NCBI RefSeq assembly: GCF_019084045.1
Contig: NZ_JAHRED010000005.1
Span: 1 to 64,000 of the forward strand
Direction of reading: 5' to 3'
Length of the DNA stretch: 64,000 nt
From: Paeniglutamicibacter quisquiliarum
Lineage (GTDB): Bacteria > Actinomycetota > Actinomycetes > Actinomycetales > Micrococcaceae
Positions 52,861 to 61,719 of this stretch are shown piece after piece. Position 1 is the stretch's first letter; every line of letters starts with the position of its first letter. The notes under the pieces are model-generated. The model did not search any database and was not told the origin of the DNA. It saw nothing but the letters and a program-made list of their open reading frames with translations. Both the position numbers and the translations under genes were made by a program.

Positions 52861-53537
52861 CGTGCCACCGCCAACTTCTTGGATAGGTACGTGGTGAGCA
52901 GGCCGACGGGGATCACGACGATCACGAAGAACACGGCGATGGTGAGGAAGATCAGGATTCCCACATCGGCGCGGAACTCAAGCATGGTCTTCATGAGGCC
53001 CGAGATCTCGGCCACCGAACCGGCCACGGCGACGGTGGTGTTCTTGATCAGCGCGATCAGGACGTTGCCCAGCGGGGCAATGGCTCCGCGGAAGGCCTGC
53101 GGCAGGATGACCAGTCGGGCGGCGGGCATGAAGCTCAACCCGATGGCGCGGGCCGCCTCGGCCTGTCCCAGGGGGACGGTGTTGACGCCCGAACGGATGG
53201 CCTCGCACACGAATGCGGAATGGTAGATCGTCAATCCGAGGATCGCGATCTGGAAGAAGTTGAGATTGAAATCCGAGCTGAACTGGACCTGGAACACGCC
53301 GAACAACACCAGCACGCCAAAGGCCATGATGATGGTCAGCGGGGTGTTTCGGAAAATGTTCACGTACGAGGTGCCGAAGGCACGGAAGCTGGGCACCGGC
53401 GAAATTCGCATCAGAGCCAGGATCGTGCCCAGGACCAACGACCCGATGGCTGCCCAAAAGGTCAGCTGCAGGTTGCCCCAGAAGGCGGACACCATTTGTC
53501 CGCCGTATTCATCCCACAGGGAAAGGTAGCCTTGCAT
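52857..53537 (-). CDS. gluC: Glutamate ABC transporter permease GluC
   Basis: 226 aa with five or six helices. LGQAEAARAIGLSFMPAARLVILPQAFRGAIAPLGN is the EAA coupling loop. AAAGGAG precedes the ATG. A hairpin lies in the gap after gluB, and the stop overlaps the gluD start. Confidence 0.92.
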   Translation of the reverse strand: MQGYLSLWDEYGGQMVSAFWGNLQLTFWAAIGSLVLGTILALMRISPVPSFRAFGTSYVNIFRNTPLTIIMAFGVLVLFGVFQVQFSSDFNLNFFQIAILGLTIYHSAFVCEAIRSGVNTVPLGQAEAARAIGLSFMPAARLVILPQAFRGAIAPLGNVLIALIKNTTVAVAGSVAEISGLMKTMLEFRADVGILIFLTIAVFFVIVVIPVGLLTTYLSKKLAVAR

Positions 53538-53566
53538 GGCTTACTCCTTTAGGGTGCGATTGGTTC

Positions 53567-53605
53567 GGGACCCACCCAGCGCGGATCGCGCGCCGGATGG
53601 GTCCC
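53567..53605. repeat. Intercistronic hairpin between gluB and gluC
   Basis: GGGACCCA (53567-53574) pairs with TGGGTCCC (53598-53605), with an inner GCGCG/CGCGC stem (53579-53583, 53587-53591). Its place just after gluB suggests an RNA-stabilising or partial-termination element raising gluB above the permease genes. Confidence 0.55.
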
Positions 53606-53624
53606 ATGGAGAAACGGTCAGCGG

Positions 53625-54452
53625 CTAGGCGCAGGCCTCGGGCTTCGGGGGGTTCAGCTTCGCGTTGGGCGAGTAGCCGGTGCCCTCGGTGTTTGCCTGG
53701 AGCGCCTTCTCCCATTCGCCGGAGTCGATCATCTTCGTGATGGCAGTGTTGATGTCGGCGCAGGTGGTGGCGTCCTTGCTCAGGCCAACCCCGTACTTCT
53801 CCTCGGAGAACGTGTTGCCCACGACCTTGAACTTGCCCTTGTTGGCCTCGGTTGCAGCCAGGCCGGCCAGGATGATGTCATCGGTGGTGACCGCGTCGAT
53901 GCCGCCGGTTTCCAGCAGACCCAGGCAGTCGGCGTAGCCGCCCTGCTCAACCAGGCTCACGCCGGGGTAGGAATCGGAAACCTTCTTGGCCGACGTCGAT
54001 CCTGTCACGGAGCAAAGCTTCTTGCCGGTCAGGGTTTCCGGGCCGGTGATGGAGGTGTCGTCCTGGCGGACCAACAGGTCCTGGCCGGCAACGAAGTACG
54101 GTCCGGCGAAGGCGACGCGCTCCTTGCGGGTGTCGGTGATCGAGTAGGTCGCGAAGATCATGTCGACCTGCTTTGTCTCGAGCAGGGTTTCGCGGTTGGC
54201 CGACGGTGCCGAGACCCATTCGATCTTGTCCTCGGCGAAGCCGAGTTCCTTCGCCACGTACTTGGCAACATCGACGTCGAAGCCCTTGTACGCTTCGCCG
54301 TCCTTGAACCCGAGTCCTGGCTGGTCGAACTTGATGCCGATCTTGACCGTGTCGCCGTCACCGGCATCGCCTCCGGACCCGCCGCAACCGGTCAGGGCCA
54401 GGGCCGCGGCTGCTGCCATGGCTGCTACTGCTGAAATGCGAGACTTACGCAT
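53625..54452 (-). CDS. gluB: Glutamate-binding lipoprotein GluB
   Basis: 275 aa. Lipobox LALTGC (near 23) after a basic, Ala-rich signal. The mature protein is a type II solute-binding protein (VKIGIKFDQPGLGFKDGEAYKGFDVDVAKYVAKELG, then IEWVSAPSANRETLLETKQVDMIFATYSITDTRKERVAFAGPYF), the usual GluB/GlnH pattern. It captures glutamate or aspartate-type substrates outside the membrane. AAGGAG precedes the ATG. Confidence 0.95.
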   Translation of the reverse strand: MRKSRISAVAAMAAAAALALTGCGGSGGDAGDGDTVKIGIKFDQPGLGFKDGEAYKGFDVDVAKYVAKELGFAEDKIEWVSAPSANRETLLETKQVDMIFATYSITDTRKERVAFAGPYFVAGQDLLVRQDDTSITGPETLTGKKLCSVTGSTSAKKVSDSYPGVSLVEQGGYADCLGLLETGGIDAVTTDDIILAGLAATEANKGKFKVVGNTFSEEKYGVGLSKDATTCADINTAITKMIDSGEWEKALQANTEGTGYSPNAKLNPPKPEACA

Positions 54453-54525
54453 CGTTTCTCCTTGTTGTGATCAAGGATGAGAGCGAGTTTCTCATCCATC
54501 GAACTAAGAACGTCGTGAAATGGCT

Positions 54526-55302
54526 TTAGTGGGTGATGAGCTTGCCGAGGAAATCCTTGGCCCGCGCGCTCTGGGGGTTGGTGAAGAACTGCTCGGGCGT
54601 GGATTCCTCGACGATCTGGCCGCCGTCCATGAAAATCACGCGGTCGGCGGCCTTGCGGGCGAAGCCCATTTCGTGGGTCACCACGATCATGGTCATGCCC
54701 TCCTTGGCCAGGCCGATCATGGTGTCGAGGACCTCGTTGATCATTTCGGGGTCCAGTGCGGAGGTCGGCTCGTCAAAGAGCATGACCTTCGGACGCATGG
54801 CCAGGGCACGGGCGATGGCCACGCGCTGCTGCTGCCCGCCGGAGAGCTGTGCCGGTAGCTTGTCCTTCTGGTTGGCAACGCCAACACGTTCCAGCAGGGA
54901 CATGGCGAGCTTGTCGGCCTCGGCCTTCTTCATGCCCTTGGCCTTGATCGGGCCAAGGGTGACGTTCTCCAGAATGGATTTGTGCGCGAAGAGATTAAAT
55001 GACTGGAAAACCATGCCGACATCGGCACGGAGTTTGGCCAGCATCTTGCCTTCCTCGGGCAACACCTTCCCATCGATTTCGATGGTTCCGGTGTCGATGG
55101 TTTCGAGGCGGTTGATGGTGCGGCATAGGGTCGATTTGCCCGAGCCGGATGGGCCCAGAACGACGACGACCTCACCCTTGCTGACTTCAAGGTTGATGTT
55201 CTGTAGAACATGGAGTTGGCCATAGTGCTTGTTCACCGCGGAGAGCCTGACGATGGGAGTCAGGTCCGACTTAGCGCTATTCGAGTGGGAATCAGTGCTC
55301 AT
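54526..55302 (-). CDS. gluA: Glutamate ABC transporter ATPase GluA
   Basis: 258 aa. Walker [10 protein letters not shown], signature [15 protein letters not shown], Walker [13 protein letters not shown], and His in [19 protein letters not shown]. It powers GluBCD uptake. It is first in the gluABCD operon, with a leaderless ATG at 55302 next to TAGGGT. The in-frame extension upstream (to 55521) is not family-like. Confidence 0.96.
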   Translation of the reverse strand: MSTDSHSNSAKSDLTPIVRLSAVNKHYGQLHVLQNINLEVSKGEVVVVLGPSGSGKSTLCRTINRLETIDTGTIEIDGKVLPEEGKMLAKLRADVGMVFQSFNLFAHKSILENVTLGPIKAKGMKKAEADKLAMSLLERVGVANQKDKLPAQLSGGQQQRVAIARALAMRPKVMLFDEPTSALDPEMINEVLDTMIGLAKEGMTMIVVTHEMGFARKAADRVIFMDGGQIVEESTPEQFFTNPQSARAKDFLGKLITH

Positions 55303-55309
55303 GACAAGA

Positions 55310-55419
55310 ACCCTATCCGAAGTGACGCGCTTCACGACCATAATTTGAACAGCCGATGCCAAATCTTTGCCTAATTGCGCCACGACGCGGCCAGTCGGAC
55401 GCGGTATTGCCGTTACAGT
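55310..55419. promoter_or_regulatory. Divergent leaderless promoters, gluA and LOG gene
   Basis: TAGGGT on the complement (55310-55315), 7 nt from the gluA start, and TACAGT on the plus strand (55414-55419), 7 nt from the ATG at 55427, with about 100 nt between. Confidence 0.5.
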
Positions 55420-55426
55420 GGAGGGC

Positions 55427-56215
55427 ATGCATCGCCAGAATTCGCACTCCAAGAACTTTGATTCACTGCCCGACCCGGCGCGCCGAAAAGGCTCGGTGGT
55501 GTTGCGCCGCTCGCAGGCCAAGACCGAGCAGTCCGACGCCTATCTGCTCGATACGCGCGAGGACGAGGATTTCACCCATTCGGATCCGTGGCGCGTCCTG
55601 CGCATCCAGAGCGAATTCGTTGAAGGATTTGGTGCCCTTGCCGGTCTGGGTCCGGCCATCAGTGTGTTCGGTTCGGCTCGTACCCCGCGCGGATCCGAAC
55701 GTTATATACAGGCCGAGAAGATCGGCGAGCTGATTGCCGCCGCAGGGGTGGCCGTGATCACCGGTGGTGGTCCCGGGGCCATGGAGGCCGCGAACAAGGG
55801 GGCTGTGGCTGCCGGGGGCATCTCGGTCGGATTGGGCATCGAGCTCCCATTCGAAACCGGACTCAACGAGTGGGTGGACCTGGGGATCAATTTCCGCTAC
55901 TTCTTCGCCAGGAAAACAATGTTCGTCAAGTACTCCCAGGGCTTTATTGTTTTGCCCGGTGGATACGGAACCTTGGATGAACTCTTTGAGGCGCTGACCC
56001 TCGTGCAAACGGAAAAGGTCACAGGATTCCCCATTGTTTTGGTCGGCATCGCGTATTGGAGCCCGCTTCTGGAATGGCTTCGAAACACCGTTGCCGTGGA
56101 CGGTGCAATTTCCGTTTCGGATCTCGACTTGATTCACGTGACGGACGATATCGAAGAAGCCGTGGATATTGTCGTCAATTCAGCCAGGCCCAATGGCTTT
56201 GTCGTGGCTGAATAA
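55427..56215 (+). CDS. LOG-family (TIGR00730) nucleotide 5'-monophosphate phosphoribohydrolase-like protein
   Basis: 262 aa. Rossmann-like core with [17 protein letters not shown] and [22 protein letters not shown], the two LOG motifs, both intact. Family members release cytokinin-type bases from nucleotide precursors; the physiological role in bacteria varies. The N-terminal ~70 residues are longer than in plant LOG. The leaderless ATG at 55427 fits TACAGT upstream. The position corresponds to Rv1205 in the M. tuberculosis order. Confidence 0.92.
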   Translation: MHRQNSHSKNFDSLPDPARRKGSVVLRRSQAKTEQSDAYLLDTREDEDFTHSDPWRVLRIQSEFVEGFGALAGLGPAISVFGSARTPRGSERYIQAEKIGELIAAAGVAVITGGGPGAMEAANKGAVAAGGISVGLGIELPFETGLNEWVDLGINFRYFFARKTMFVKYSQGFIVLPGGYGTLDELFEALTLVQTEKVTGFPIVLVGIAYWSPLLEWLRNTVAVDGAISVSDLDLIHVTDDIEEAVDIVVNSARPNGFVVAE

Positions 56216-56253
56216 ATTCCCGATACGGATCGAAAACAGCAGGGGAGCACGCG

Positions 56254-56610
56254 TTGGTCTACATGTTGCTGGTGGTCGCCATCGTAATCCTGGGCACAGC
56301 AGTGTGCTTGGGCATCGGCACCAGGCGGAGCCGGACCGGTCGGGACGGGCGGCGCTTTGAGCCGATCCGTGGTCCCGTGCAGGGGCTGGTCGAACCTGTG
56401 GCCACCCTTCCTCCGGTGCTCCTTCCCGAGCAGCCGAAGGCCGAGGATGTGGAGAAGGTGGGCTTTTCACTGGCGCTGCGTGGATATCGCTGTGATCAGG
56501 TTGACGAGGTCCTGGATTCCCTTTCCGCCGAGTTAAGTCGGTTGCATGAGGTCATCGCGGCACACGGAAAAGAGCCTGTGATTAGCAACACGAGCCATTC
56601 TTCGGAATAA
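56254..56610 (+). CDS. Membrane-anchored DivIVA-like protein
   Basis: 118 aa. An N-terminal helix (YMLLVVAIVILGTAVCLGIG) is followed by a basic linker and a short DivIVA-type block FSLALRGYRCDQVDEVLDSLSAELSRL. DivIVA domains bind curved membrane at poles or septa. The start is a TTG at 56254, with AGGGGAG 6 nt upstream; an ATG at 56263 is possible but poorly spaced. Confidence 0.78.
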   Translation: MVYMLLVVAIVILGTAVCLGIGTRRSRTGRDGRRFEPIRGPVQGLVEPVATLPPVLLPEQPKAEDVEKVGFSLALRGYRCDQVDEVLDSLSAELSRLHEVIAAHGKEPVISNTSHSSE

Positions 56611-56719
56611 TAGGACGTAGCAAGTTGAAAGCGGATCACGATTATCCAGGTTCGCCGATTAACTCACCACCGGGTGGGGCCCAAAAGGCCTTTACCTCAA
56701 ATGAAAGGGAACAGCGCTA

Positions 56720-56887
56720 ATGGCTGCGATGAAACCACGTACCGGGGATGGTCCGATGGAAGTCACCAAGGAAGGCCGTAGCCTGATCATGCGTGTACCG
56801 ATTGACGGTGGCGGGCGTCTGGTTGTTGAACTTAATGCCGCTGAAGCCGCCGAGTTGCGCGATTGCTTGGTAGGCGCCACCGAGTAA
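56720..56887 (+). CDS. DUF3117 small protein
   Basis: 55 aa: begins AAMKPRTGDGPMEVTKEGRS and ends LRDCLVGATE. It matches the highly conserved DUF3117 family (Rv1211 in M. tuberculosis). The function is not established. AAGGGA lies 9 nt upstream of the ATG. A hairpin follows the stop. Confidence 0.93.
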   Translation: MAAMKPRTGDGPMEVTKEGRSLIMRVPIDGGGRLVVELNAAEAAELRDCLVGATE

Positions 56888-56907
56888 GACTCGGTGTCGG
56901 AACGCCG

Positions 56908-56953
56908 CGGGGCGGGGACTTGGCCGGTATGGCCGGGTGCCCGCCCCGTTGTT
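56908..56953 (+). terminator. Hairpin after DUF3117 gene
   Basis: CGGGGCGGG (56908-56916) pairs with CCCGCCCCG (56940-56948), followed by TTGTTTG. Confidence 0.6.
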
Positions 56954-57004
56954 TGTTGCGCAGTTTCAATCTTCCTGGAATCCGGGCGATTCCGGGGGAG
57001 TGAG

Positions 57005-57640
57005 CTAGCCGATCCGGGCGGCGAGCTGCAGGCCAAGTCCTGTCGGGACCAAAGAGCTGACAAAGCGTTCGTCCTCGCGCAGCAACCGGGTTGCATTGCG
57101 CGTGGCCACGGTGCTGGGCTGGCGCACGGCCGGCTTGGGGACGCGGTGCTGGTCGAAGGCGTCGTGCACGATGACCAGGCCGCCGACCTTGACCAGGCGG
57201 ATCCCCTGGGTGACGTACTCCAGAAGGTGCGTCTTGTCCGCATCGATGAACACCAGGTCGTAGGCGCCGTCGGTGAGACGGGGCAGCACCGCCTGGGCGC
57301 GGCCGGAAATGGCGCGGGTGCGGGAGCCATCGACCCCGGCGTCGTGGAAGGCCGTCCGGGCCGCGGCAAGGTGGTCGACATCGATATCAATGGTCGTCAG
57401 CGCGGAGTGCTTGCCCGCCCCACGCAACAGGCTGGTACCCGAGACCCCGACGCCGGTGCCGATTTCGACCATGTTCCTGGCCCCGGAGATCGCGGCGAGG
57501 ACCGCAAGGAAATTGGCAGTGGCCGCTCCCACGGATTCCACGCCAAGTTCGCGTCCGCGTTCGCGGGCGCGCTCAAGCACCGCATCCTCCTGGGCCTGGG
57601 CCTGTGCGTATGTCCAGCTGCTAAAGATGTCCAGGTTCAT
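57005..57640 (-). CDS. O-methyltransferase (Rv1220c-like)
   Basis: 211 aa, catechol/caffeoyl-CoA type. NMVEIGTGVGVSGTSLLRG is the SAM loop and YDLVFIDADKTHLLEYV carries the metal-binding Asp pair. It is divergent from sigE, the same arrangement as Rv1220c-sigE in M. tuberculosis. The substrate is unknown. Confidence 0.92.
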   Translation of the reverse strand: MNLDIFSSWTYAQAQAQEDAVLERARERGRELGVESVGAATANFLAVLAAISGARNMVEIGTGVGVSGTSLLRGAGKHSALTTIDIDVDHLAAARTAFHDAGVDGSRTRAISGRAQAVLPRLTDGAYDLVFIDADKTHLLEYVTQGIRLVKVGGLVIVHDAFDQHRVPKPAVRQPSTVATRNATRLLREDERFVSSLVPTGLGLQLAARIG

Positions 57641-57854
57641 GGGTGTGCGGCAAATCCTTTGAGGTGCGGTGCGTTGCGGGTTGGTGCCATGGCCAGCCCG
57701 GTGAAGGCGGCAGGGGCAGGCGGCGGCTTCCCTGATGATGCCGCTAGGCCCATCCTATCCTTGTCCCGGGCGCAGTCAGGGGAGAAAGCAAAACAATGAA
57801 GCGACACAGCTTGCTTTCAGCTTGTGCTCAGGAGCCTGAGCCAGACTTGTTGAC

Positions 57855-58484
57855 GTGAACGCAATGAATCTGTCCTTGACCAGCGACGTACGCTCCCTTG
57901 ACGAGCCTGCGGAGTTCGAAGTTCCGAGTTGGGACGAGATCGTCAGGGACCATTCGCCGCGGGTCTACCGGCTGGCCTATCGCTTGACCGGCAACCGGCA
58001 GGACGCCGAGGACCTGGCCCAGGAGACGTTCGTGCGGGTCTTCCGTTCGCTTCACACCTTCACTCCCGGCACGATCGGCGGCTGGCTGCACCGGATCACG
58101 ACCAACTTGTTCCTTGACCAGGCGCGGCGCAAGTCCCGGATCCGCTTTGACGGCCTTGCCGAGGGTGCCGAGGCGAAGATCCCCGGGACCTCGCCGGGCC
58201 CGGAACGAAGCTTCGAATACAACAACCTGGACGTCGATGTCCAGGCGGCACTGGACGCGTTGAGCCCCGAATTCCGGGCGGCGGTGGTCCTGTGCGACCT
58301 CGAGGGCCTCTCCTATGAGGAGGTCTCGGAGGCGCTGAACGTCAAGCTCGGCACGGTTCGGTCGCGCATCCATCGTGGCCGGGGAATGCTGCGCGAAAAG
58401 CTGGCCCACCGCAACCCGGCCGTCAGGCCCGCGGCAACCATGGCGTTGCCCAAGATCCGGCGGACGATCCCGGGAGTGCGCTAG
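57855..58484 (+). CDS. sigE: ECF sigma factor SigE
   Basis: 209 aa. Region 2 is [32 protein letters not shown] and region 4 is [32 protein letters not shown]. It directs RNA polymerase to cell-envelope stress genes and is held by the anti-sigma factor encoded next. The GTG at 57855 is preceded by CAGACT 7 nt upstream (weak leaderless signal); an ATG at 57864 is possible. No SigE-type promoter was identified. Confidence 0.95.
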   Translation: MNAMNLSLTSDVRSLDEPAEFEVPSWDEIVRDHSPRVYRLAYRLTGNRQDAEDLAQETFVRVFRSLHTFTPGTIGGWLHRITTNLFLDQARRKSRIRFDGLAEGAEAKIPGTSPGPERSFEYNNLDVDVQAALDALSPEFRAAVVLCDLEGLSYEEVSEALNVKLGTVRSRIHRGRGMLREKLAHRNPAVRPAATMALPKIRRTIPGVR

Positions 58485-58487
58485 GGC

Positions 58488-59387
58488 ATGCATCGTTTTG
58501 AACGTTGGATGGGCCGATACGTGGACGGCCGGCTGGACCCTCGCCGTGCCGACGCCCTGGAAAGGCACGTGCGGAACTGCGCCGCGTGTACGGCGGCTCT
58601 TGAATCGACGCAGCGCGGCCACGGGAGATTGGCCACGCCCCCGGGCCGCCCCCCGGTTCCGCTAAATGCGCAGACCCTGCTCGGTGCCAACTATTCGCTG
58701 CCGCGTGAGCACGGTGCCGGACGATCCCGGACGAACGGATTCGTGCCGATGGCCGTGTTGCTGCTGCTCTTCGCCCTGGTGGGCTCGATCGCGGCGATGT
58801 CCTGGTTCCTCGGTGCGCCGGCCGCGCTCGGCGCCCCGGAGCGAGATCCGGCCGAATCCTGGAATGCCTCGGCCCGCAGCCTGGATGCGGAGGCCCTGAA
58901 CCAGTTGCGCCAGGCCGGCTGGACATGCCCGGTCATCGAGGCGGCGGGGTTCAGCCTTACCTCGGCCACTGGGGTTACGGACAAGGGCGAGTCGACGGTC
59001 AGGCTGGTGCTCAGCGACGAAGTGCACACCGTGGAGCTGGCCGAGACACGCGCGTTGGGCGGGAGCCAAGGCGCCCCCCTGCAGAAGTCCATGGCCGCCT
59101 CGGCGAGCACCGATCCGACCTCCGGCATGCTGACCGAGCTGGGACACCGTTTGGGTGCCAAGGCCGCTGCCGCCGTCACGTATGCTGAGGGGACCGCCAC
59201 GTTGAACATGGAGGGCGTGCGCTACGAGGTCTCCTCGGACCTTTCCAAGGCGGACGTGGAACGGGTCCTGCAGCGGCTGGTGGTGGGCGAACACACGCGC
59301 ATTGTGTCGCTGGATCCCTCGACCGAGAAATTCTCGCAACGCCTGCTGCGAGGCTTTTCCCGCCTCATGGTGTTGGACTTCAAATAG
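58488..59387 (+). CDS. rseA: RseA-type zinc anti-sigma factor
   Basis: 299 aa. The N-terminal anti-sigma zinc motif ERHVRNCAACTAAL has HX3CX2C (His27, Cys31, Cys34). One membrane helix lies at about 84-105 (GFVPMAVLLLLFALVGSIAAMSW), so unlike the soluble M. tuberculosis RseA this one is membrane-spanning with an outside sensor part. It is located 3 nt after the sigE stop, a classic co-transcribed regulator pair. Confidence 0.9.
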   Translation: MHRFERWMGRYVDGRLDPRRADALERHVRNCAACTAALESTQRGHGRLATPPGRPPVPLNAQTLLGANYSLPREHGAGRSRTNGFVPMAVLLLLFALVGSIAAMSWFLGAPAALGAPERDPAESWNASARSLDAEALNQLRQAGWTCPVIEAAGFSLTSATGVTDKGESTVRLVLSDEVHTVELAETRALGGSQGAPLQKSMAASASTDPTSGMLTELGHRLGAKAAAAVTYAEGTATLNMEGVRYEVSSDLSKADVERVLQRLVVGEHTRIVSLDPSTEKFSQRLLRGFSRLMVLDFK

Positions 59388-59417
59388 GCGATGGCCTCAT
59401 CGCAGCGCGAAAGCAGG

Positions 59418-59423
59418 TAGTCT
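59418..59423 (+). promoter_or_regulatory. -10 box TAGTCT for leaderless tatB
   Basis: TAGTCT ends 6 nt before the GTG at 59430, so tatB has its own start site in addition to any read-through from rseA. Confidence 0.45.
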
Positions 59424-59429
59424 ACAAAG

Positions 59430-59807
59430 GTGTTTTTGGGAATCAATGGCAGTGAACTGCTGGTGCTTGCGGTGCTCGCGGTGGTTATCCTGGGCCCCGA
59501 GAAACTTCCGGAGTACGCCGCGCAGTTGGCGCGCCTGGTCAGGGAGCTGCGCCGCATGGCCACCGGTGCCAAGGAGCAGCTGCGTGAGGAAGTCGGCGAC
59601 GACATCGCCGACATGGACTGGCGGAAGCTTGACCCGCGCCAGTACGACCCGCGCCGGATCATCAAGGACGCGCTACTCGAGGACTTCGAGGACGCCGTGG
59701 TGGCCGCCAAGGAGGCACCTGCCGTCCAGCAGCGTCCGGTGGCGATCGCCAAGATCGCCCCGTTGGCCCCGCACGAGCCGGCACCATATGACAACGAGGC
59801 GACCTAG
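59430..59807 (+). CDS. tatB: Twin-arginine translocase subunit TatB
   Basis: 125 aa. N-terminal helix (NGSELLVLAVLAVVILGPEKLPEYAAQLARLVRELRRM) with the Tat hinge GPEKLP, then an amphipathic helix and a variable cytoplasmic tail. It delivers folded Tat substrates to TatA/TatC; the GHL10 protein at 3424 is a probable client. Mycobacterial sigE-rseA-htrA-tatB order is kept except that htrA is absent here. Confidence 0.92.
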   Translation: MFLGINGSELLVLAVLAVVILGPEKLPEYAAQLARLVRELRRMATGAKEQLREEVGDDIADMDWRKLDPRQYDPRRIIKDALLEDFEDAVVAAKEAPAVQQRPVAIAKIAPLAPHEPAPYDNEAT

Positions 59808-59843
59808 CCACCGCGGGGACCACACCCCACCGACGGGTTCAGC

Positions 59844-59873
59844 AGGCGGCATCCCCTTGGGGATGCCGCCTTT
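59844..59873. terminator. Terminator between tatB and mrp
   Basis: A 13-bp perfect stem (59844-59856 with 59859-59871) with a 2-nt loop and TTTG at the right end. The converging mrp gene also ends near here. Confidence 0.75.
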
Positions 59874-59974
59874 GCCATGTCCCGGACGTTGCCGGCGAAG
59901 TGGCCGCGGCGACGTGCCGGTGCGCAGAGGTGCCCGCTGCGGCCCCCGGCGAACCGCCACGCGGCCCGGGGCAG

Positions 59975-61084
59975 CTAGCGCGGGGTGACGCCCAGTTTCA
60001 GGCCGGCCAGGCCGCGTGGGCGGCGCGTGAGGCCGCGGGCCATGTCGATGACCTGCGCGGCGGCAGGGGAGTCCGGGTGGGAGAGCACCAGCGGCATGCC
60101 GGCGTCGCCCCCGGCCCGCAGCAACGGATCGAGCGCGACCTGCCCCAGCAGCGGGACCTCGGTGCCGAGGACCAGCGACAGGCGTTGCGCCAGCTCGGCG
60201 CCGCCGCCGGATCCGAAGACCTCCATGGTGGACCCGTCGGGCAGCACCAGCCAGCTCATGTTCTCGATGACCCCGACGACCTTCTGGCCGGTCTGCACGG
60301 CGATCGACCCGGCGCGCTCGGCGACCTGTGCGGCCGCCGCCTGCGGGGTGGTCACGACCACGAGCTCGGAGCCGGGCAAAAGCTGGGAGACGGAGATGGC
60401 GATGTCCCCGGTGCCCGGGGGCAGATCCAGCAGCAGCACGTCCAGGTCCCCGAAGTGCACGTCGGTGAGGAATTGCTCCAGTGCCCGGTGCAGCATCGGG
60501 CCGCGCCAGATCACCGGCTTGTTGTCGGGGACGAACATGCCGATGGAAATGACCTTCACCCCGTGCGCCACCGGCGGCAGGATCATCTCATCGACCCGGG
60601 TCGGGGTGGCCCCGGGGATGCCCAGCAGGCCGGGGATGGAGAAGCCGTGGACGTCGGCGTCGATGAGCCCCACGCGCAGCCCGTCCGCGGCCATGGCGCA
60701 GGCCAGGTTGGCGGTCAGCGAGGACTTGCCGACCCCGCCCTTGCCGCTGGCGATGGCGATGACCCGGGTCAGCGAGGCCGGGTCGGAAAACGGGATGGAG
60801 CGGCCCTTCAGCGACTCGCGCAGGGCCGCGCGCTGCTCGGGGCTCATGACCCCGAGGGCGACCTCGACGCGGGCGACCCCGGGCACCGCGGCCAGGGCGG
60901 CTGCGACGTCGGTTTCGATGGTGGAGCGCATCGGGCAGCCGGCGATGGTCAGCAGCACCGTGACGCGTGCTGTCCCGTCGTCGAGCTCGGCGGATTCGAC
61001 CATGCCAAGTTCGGTGATGGGCCGGCGCAGTTCCGGGTCCTGGACGGCGGAGAGTGCTTCAAGGAGCCGAGGCTCGAGGGTCAT
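59975..61084 (-). CDS. mrp: Mrp/NBP35-family ATP-binding protein
   Basis: 369 aa. An N-terminal MIP18-type domain (about 1-95) with GCPMRST, then a deviant Walker A GKGGVGKSS at 114-122, LLLDLPPGTGDIAISV, and GVIENMSWLVLPDG. The CxxC that bridges Fe-S clusters in most Mrp proteins is missing: that position reads VLPDG. It probably still carries or transfers Fe-S clusters, or works differently. Its start overlaps the DUF1003 stop by 4 nt. Confidence 0.93.
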   Translation of the reverse strand: MTLEPRLLEALSAVQDPELRRPITELGMVESAELDDGTARVTVLLTIAGCPMRSTIETDVAAALAAVPGVARVEVALGVMSPEQRAALRESLKGRSIPFSDPASLTRVIAIASGKGGVGKSSLTANLACAMAADGLRVGLIDADVHGFSIPGLLGIPGATPTRVDEMILPPVAHGVKVISIGMFVPDNKPVIWRGPMLHRALEQFLTDVHFGDLDVLLLDLPPGTGDIAISVSQLLPGSELVVVTTPQAAAAQVAERAGSIAVQTGQKVVGVIENMSWLVLPDGSTMEVFGSGGGAELAQRLSLVLGTEVPLLGQVALDPLLRAGGDAGMPLVLSHPDSPAAAQVIDMARGLTRRPRGLAGLKLGVTPR

Positions 61085-61719
61085 GGCGTGTCAGTCCTCC
61101 GGGGACGCTGCCCGCGGCCCGGCGCCTTCGGGGGTACCTGCGGGATGAGTCCAGTGTTGGTCGAGGTGCGGTCCTTGCGCTTGGAGGGCTTGGCCGGCTT
61201 GGCGCGCAACTTCAGTTCCTCGCCGTCTGCGGTTTCCAGCAGGTCCTCGAGTGCCGAGCGCAATTCGGAGCGCACGTAGTCGCGGGTCGCCACGTCGCGC
61301 AGGGCGATGCGCAGGGCGGCGAGTTCGCGGGTGAGGTACTCGGTGTCCGAGAGGTTGCGCTCGGCGCGCCCGCGGTCCTCGGTCAGCGAGACCCTGTCGC
61401 GGTCGTCCTGCCGGTTCTGCGCCAGCAGCAGCAGCGGGGCGGCGTAGGAGGCCTGCAGCGAGAGCATCAGCGTCAGCGCCGTGAAGCCCAGGGCCGCGGA
61501 GTCGAAGCGCCAGCCCTCGGGCGCCAGGGTGTTCCAGATCAGCCAGAACACGCAGAAGATCGTCATGTAGAACAGGAACTGCGGGGTGCCCATGAAACGC
61601 GCGAACTTCTCGGTGCTGGAGCCGAACCTGTCCGGGTTGGGGGAAAAGCGCGGGAAGAAGCGGTTGCGGGCGGACATGGGGGTGTCGAGGCCTGTCGAGA
61701 CCTGGCGCTTCTCAGCCAT
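61081..61719 (-). CDS. DUF1003 membrane protein
   Basis: 212 aa. Two helices (FLFYMTIFCVFWLIWNTLAP and LGFTALTLMLSLQASYAAPLLLLAQNRQ) followed by the conserved R-D-R block and a coiled C-terminal region (DTEYLTRELAALRIALRDVATRDYVRSELRSALEDLLE). The function is unknown. It corresponds to Rv1231c. GGAGG precedes the start, which overlaps the MgtE_N gene stop by 8 nt. Confidence 0.92.
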   Translation of the reverse strand: MAEKRQVSTGLDTPMSARNRFFPRFSPNPDRFGSSTEKFARFMGTPQFLFYMTIFCVFWLIWNTLAPEGWRFDSAALGFTALTLMLSLQASYAAPLLLLAQNRQDDRDRVSLTEDRGRAERNLSDTEYLTRELAALRIALRDVATRDYVRSELRSALEDLLETADGEELKLRAKPAKPSKRKDRTSTNTGLIPQVPPKAPGRGQRPRRTDTP

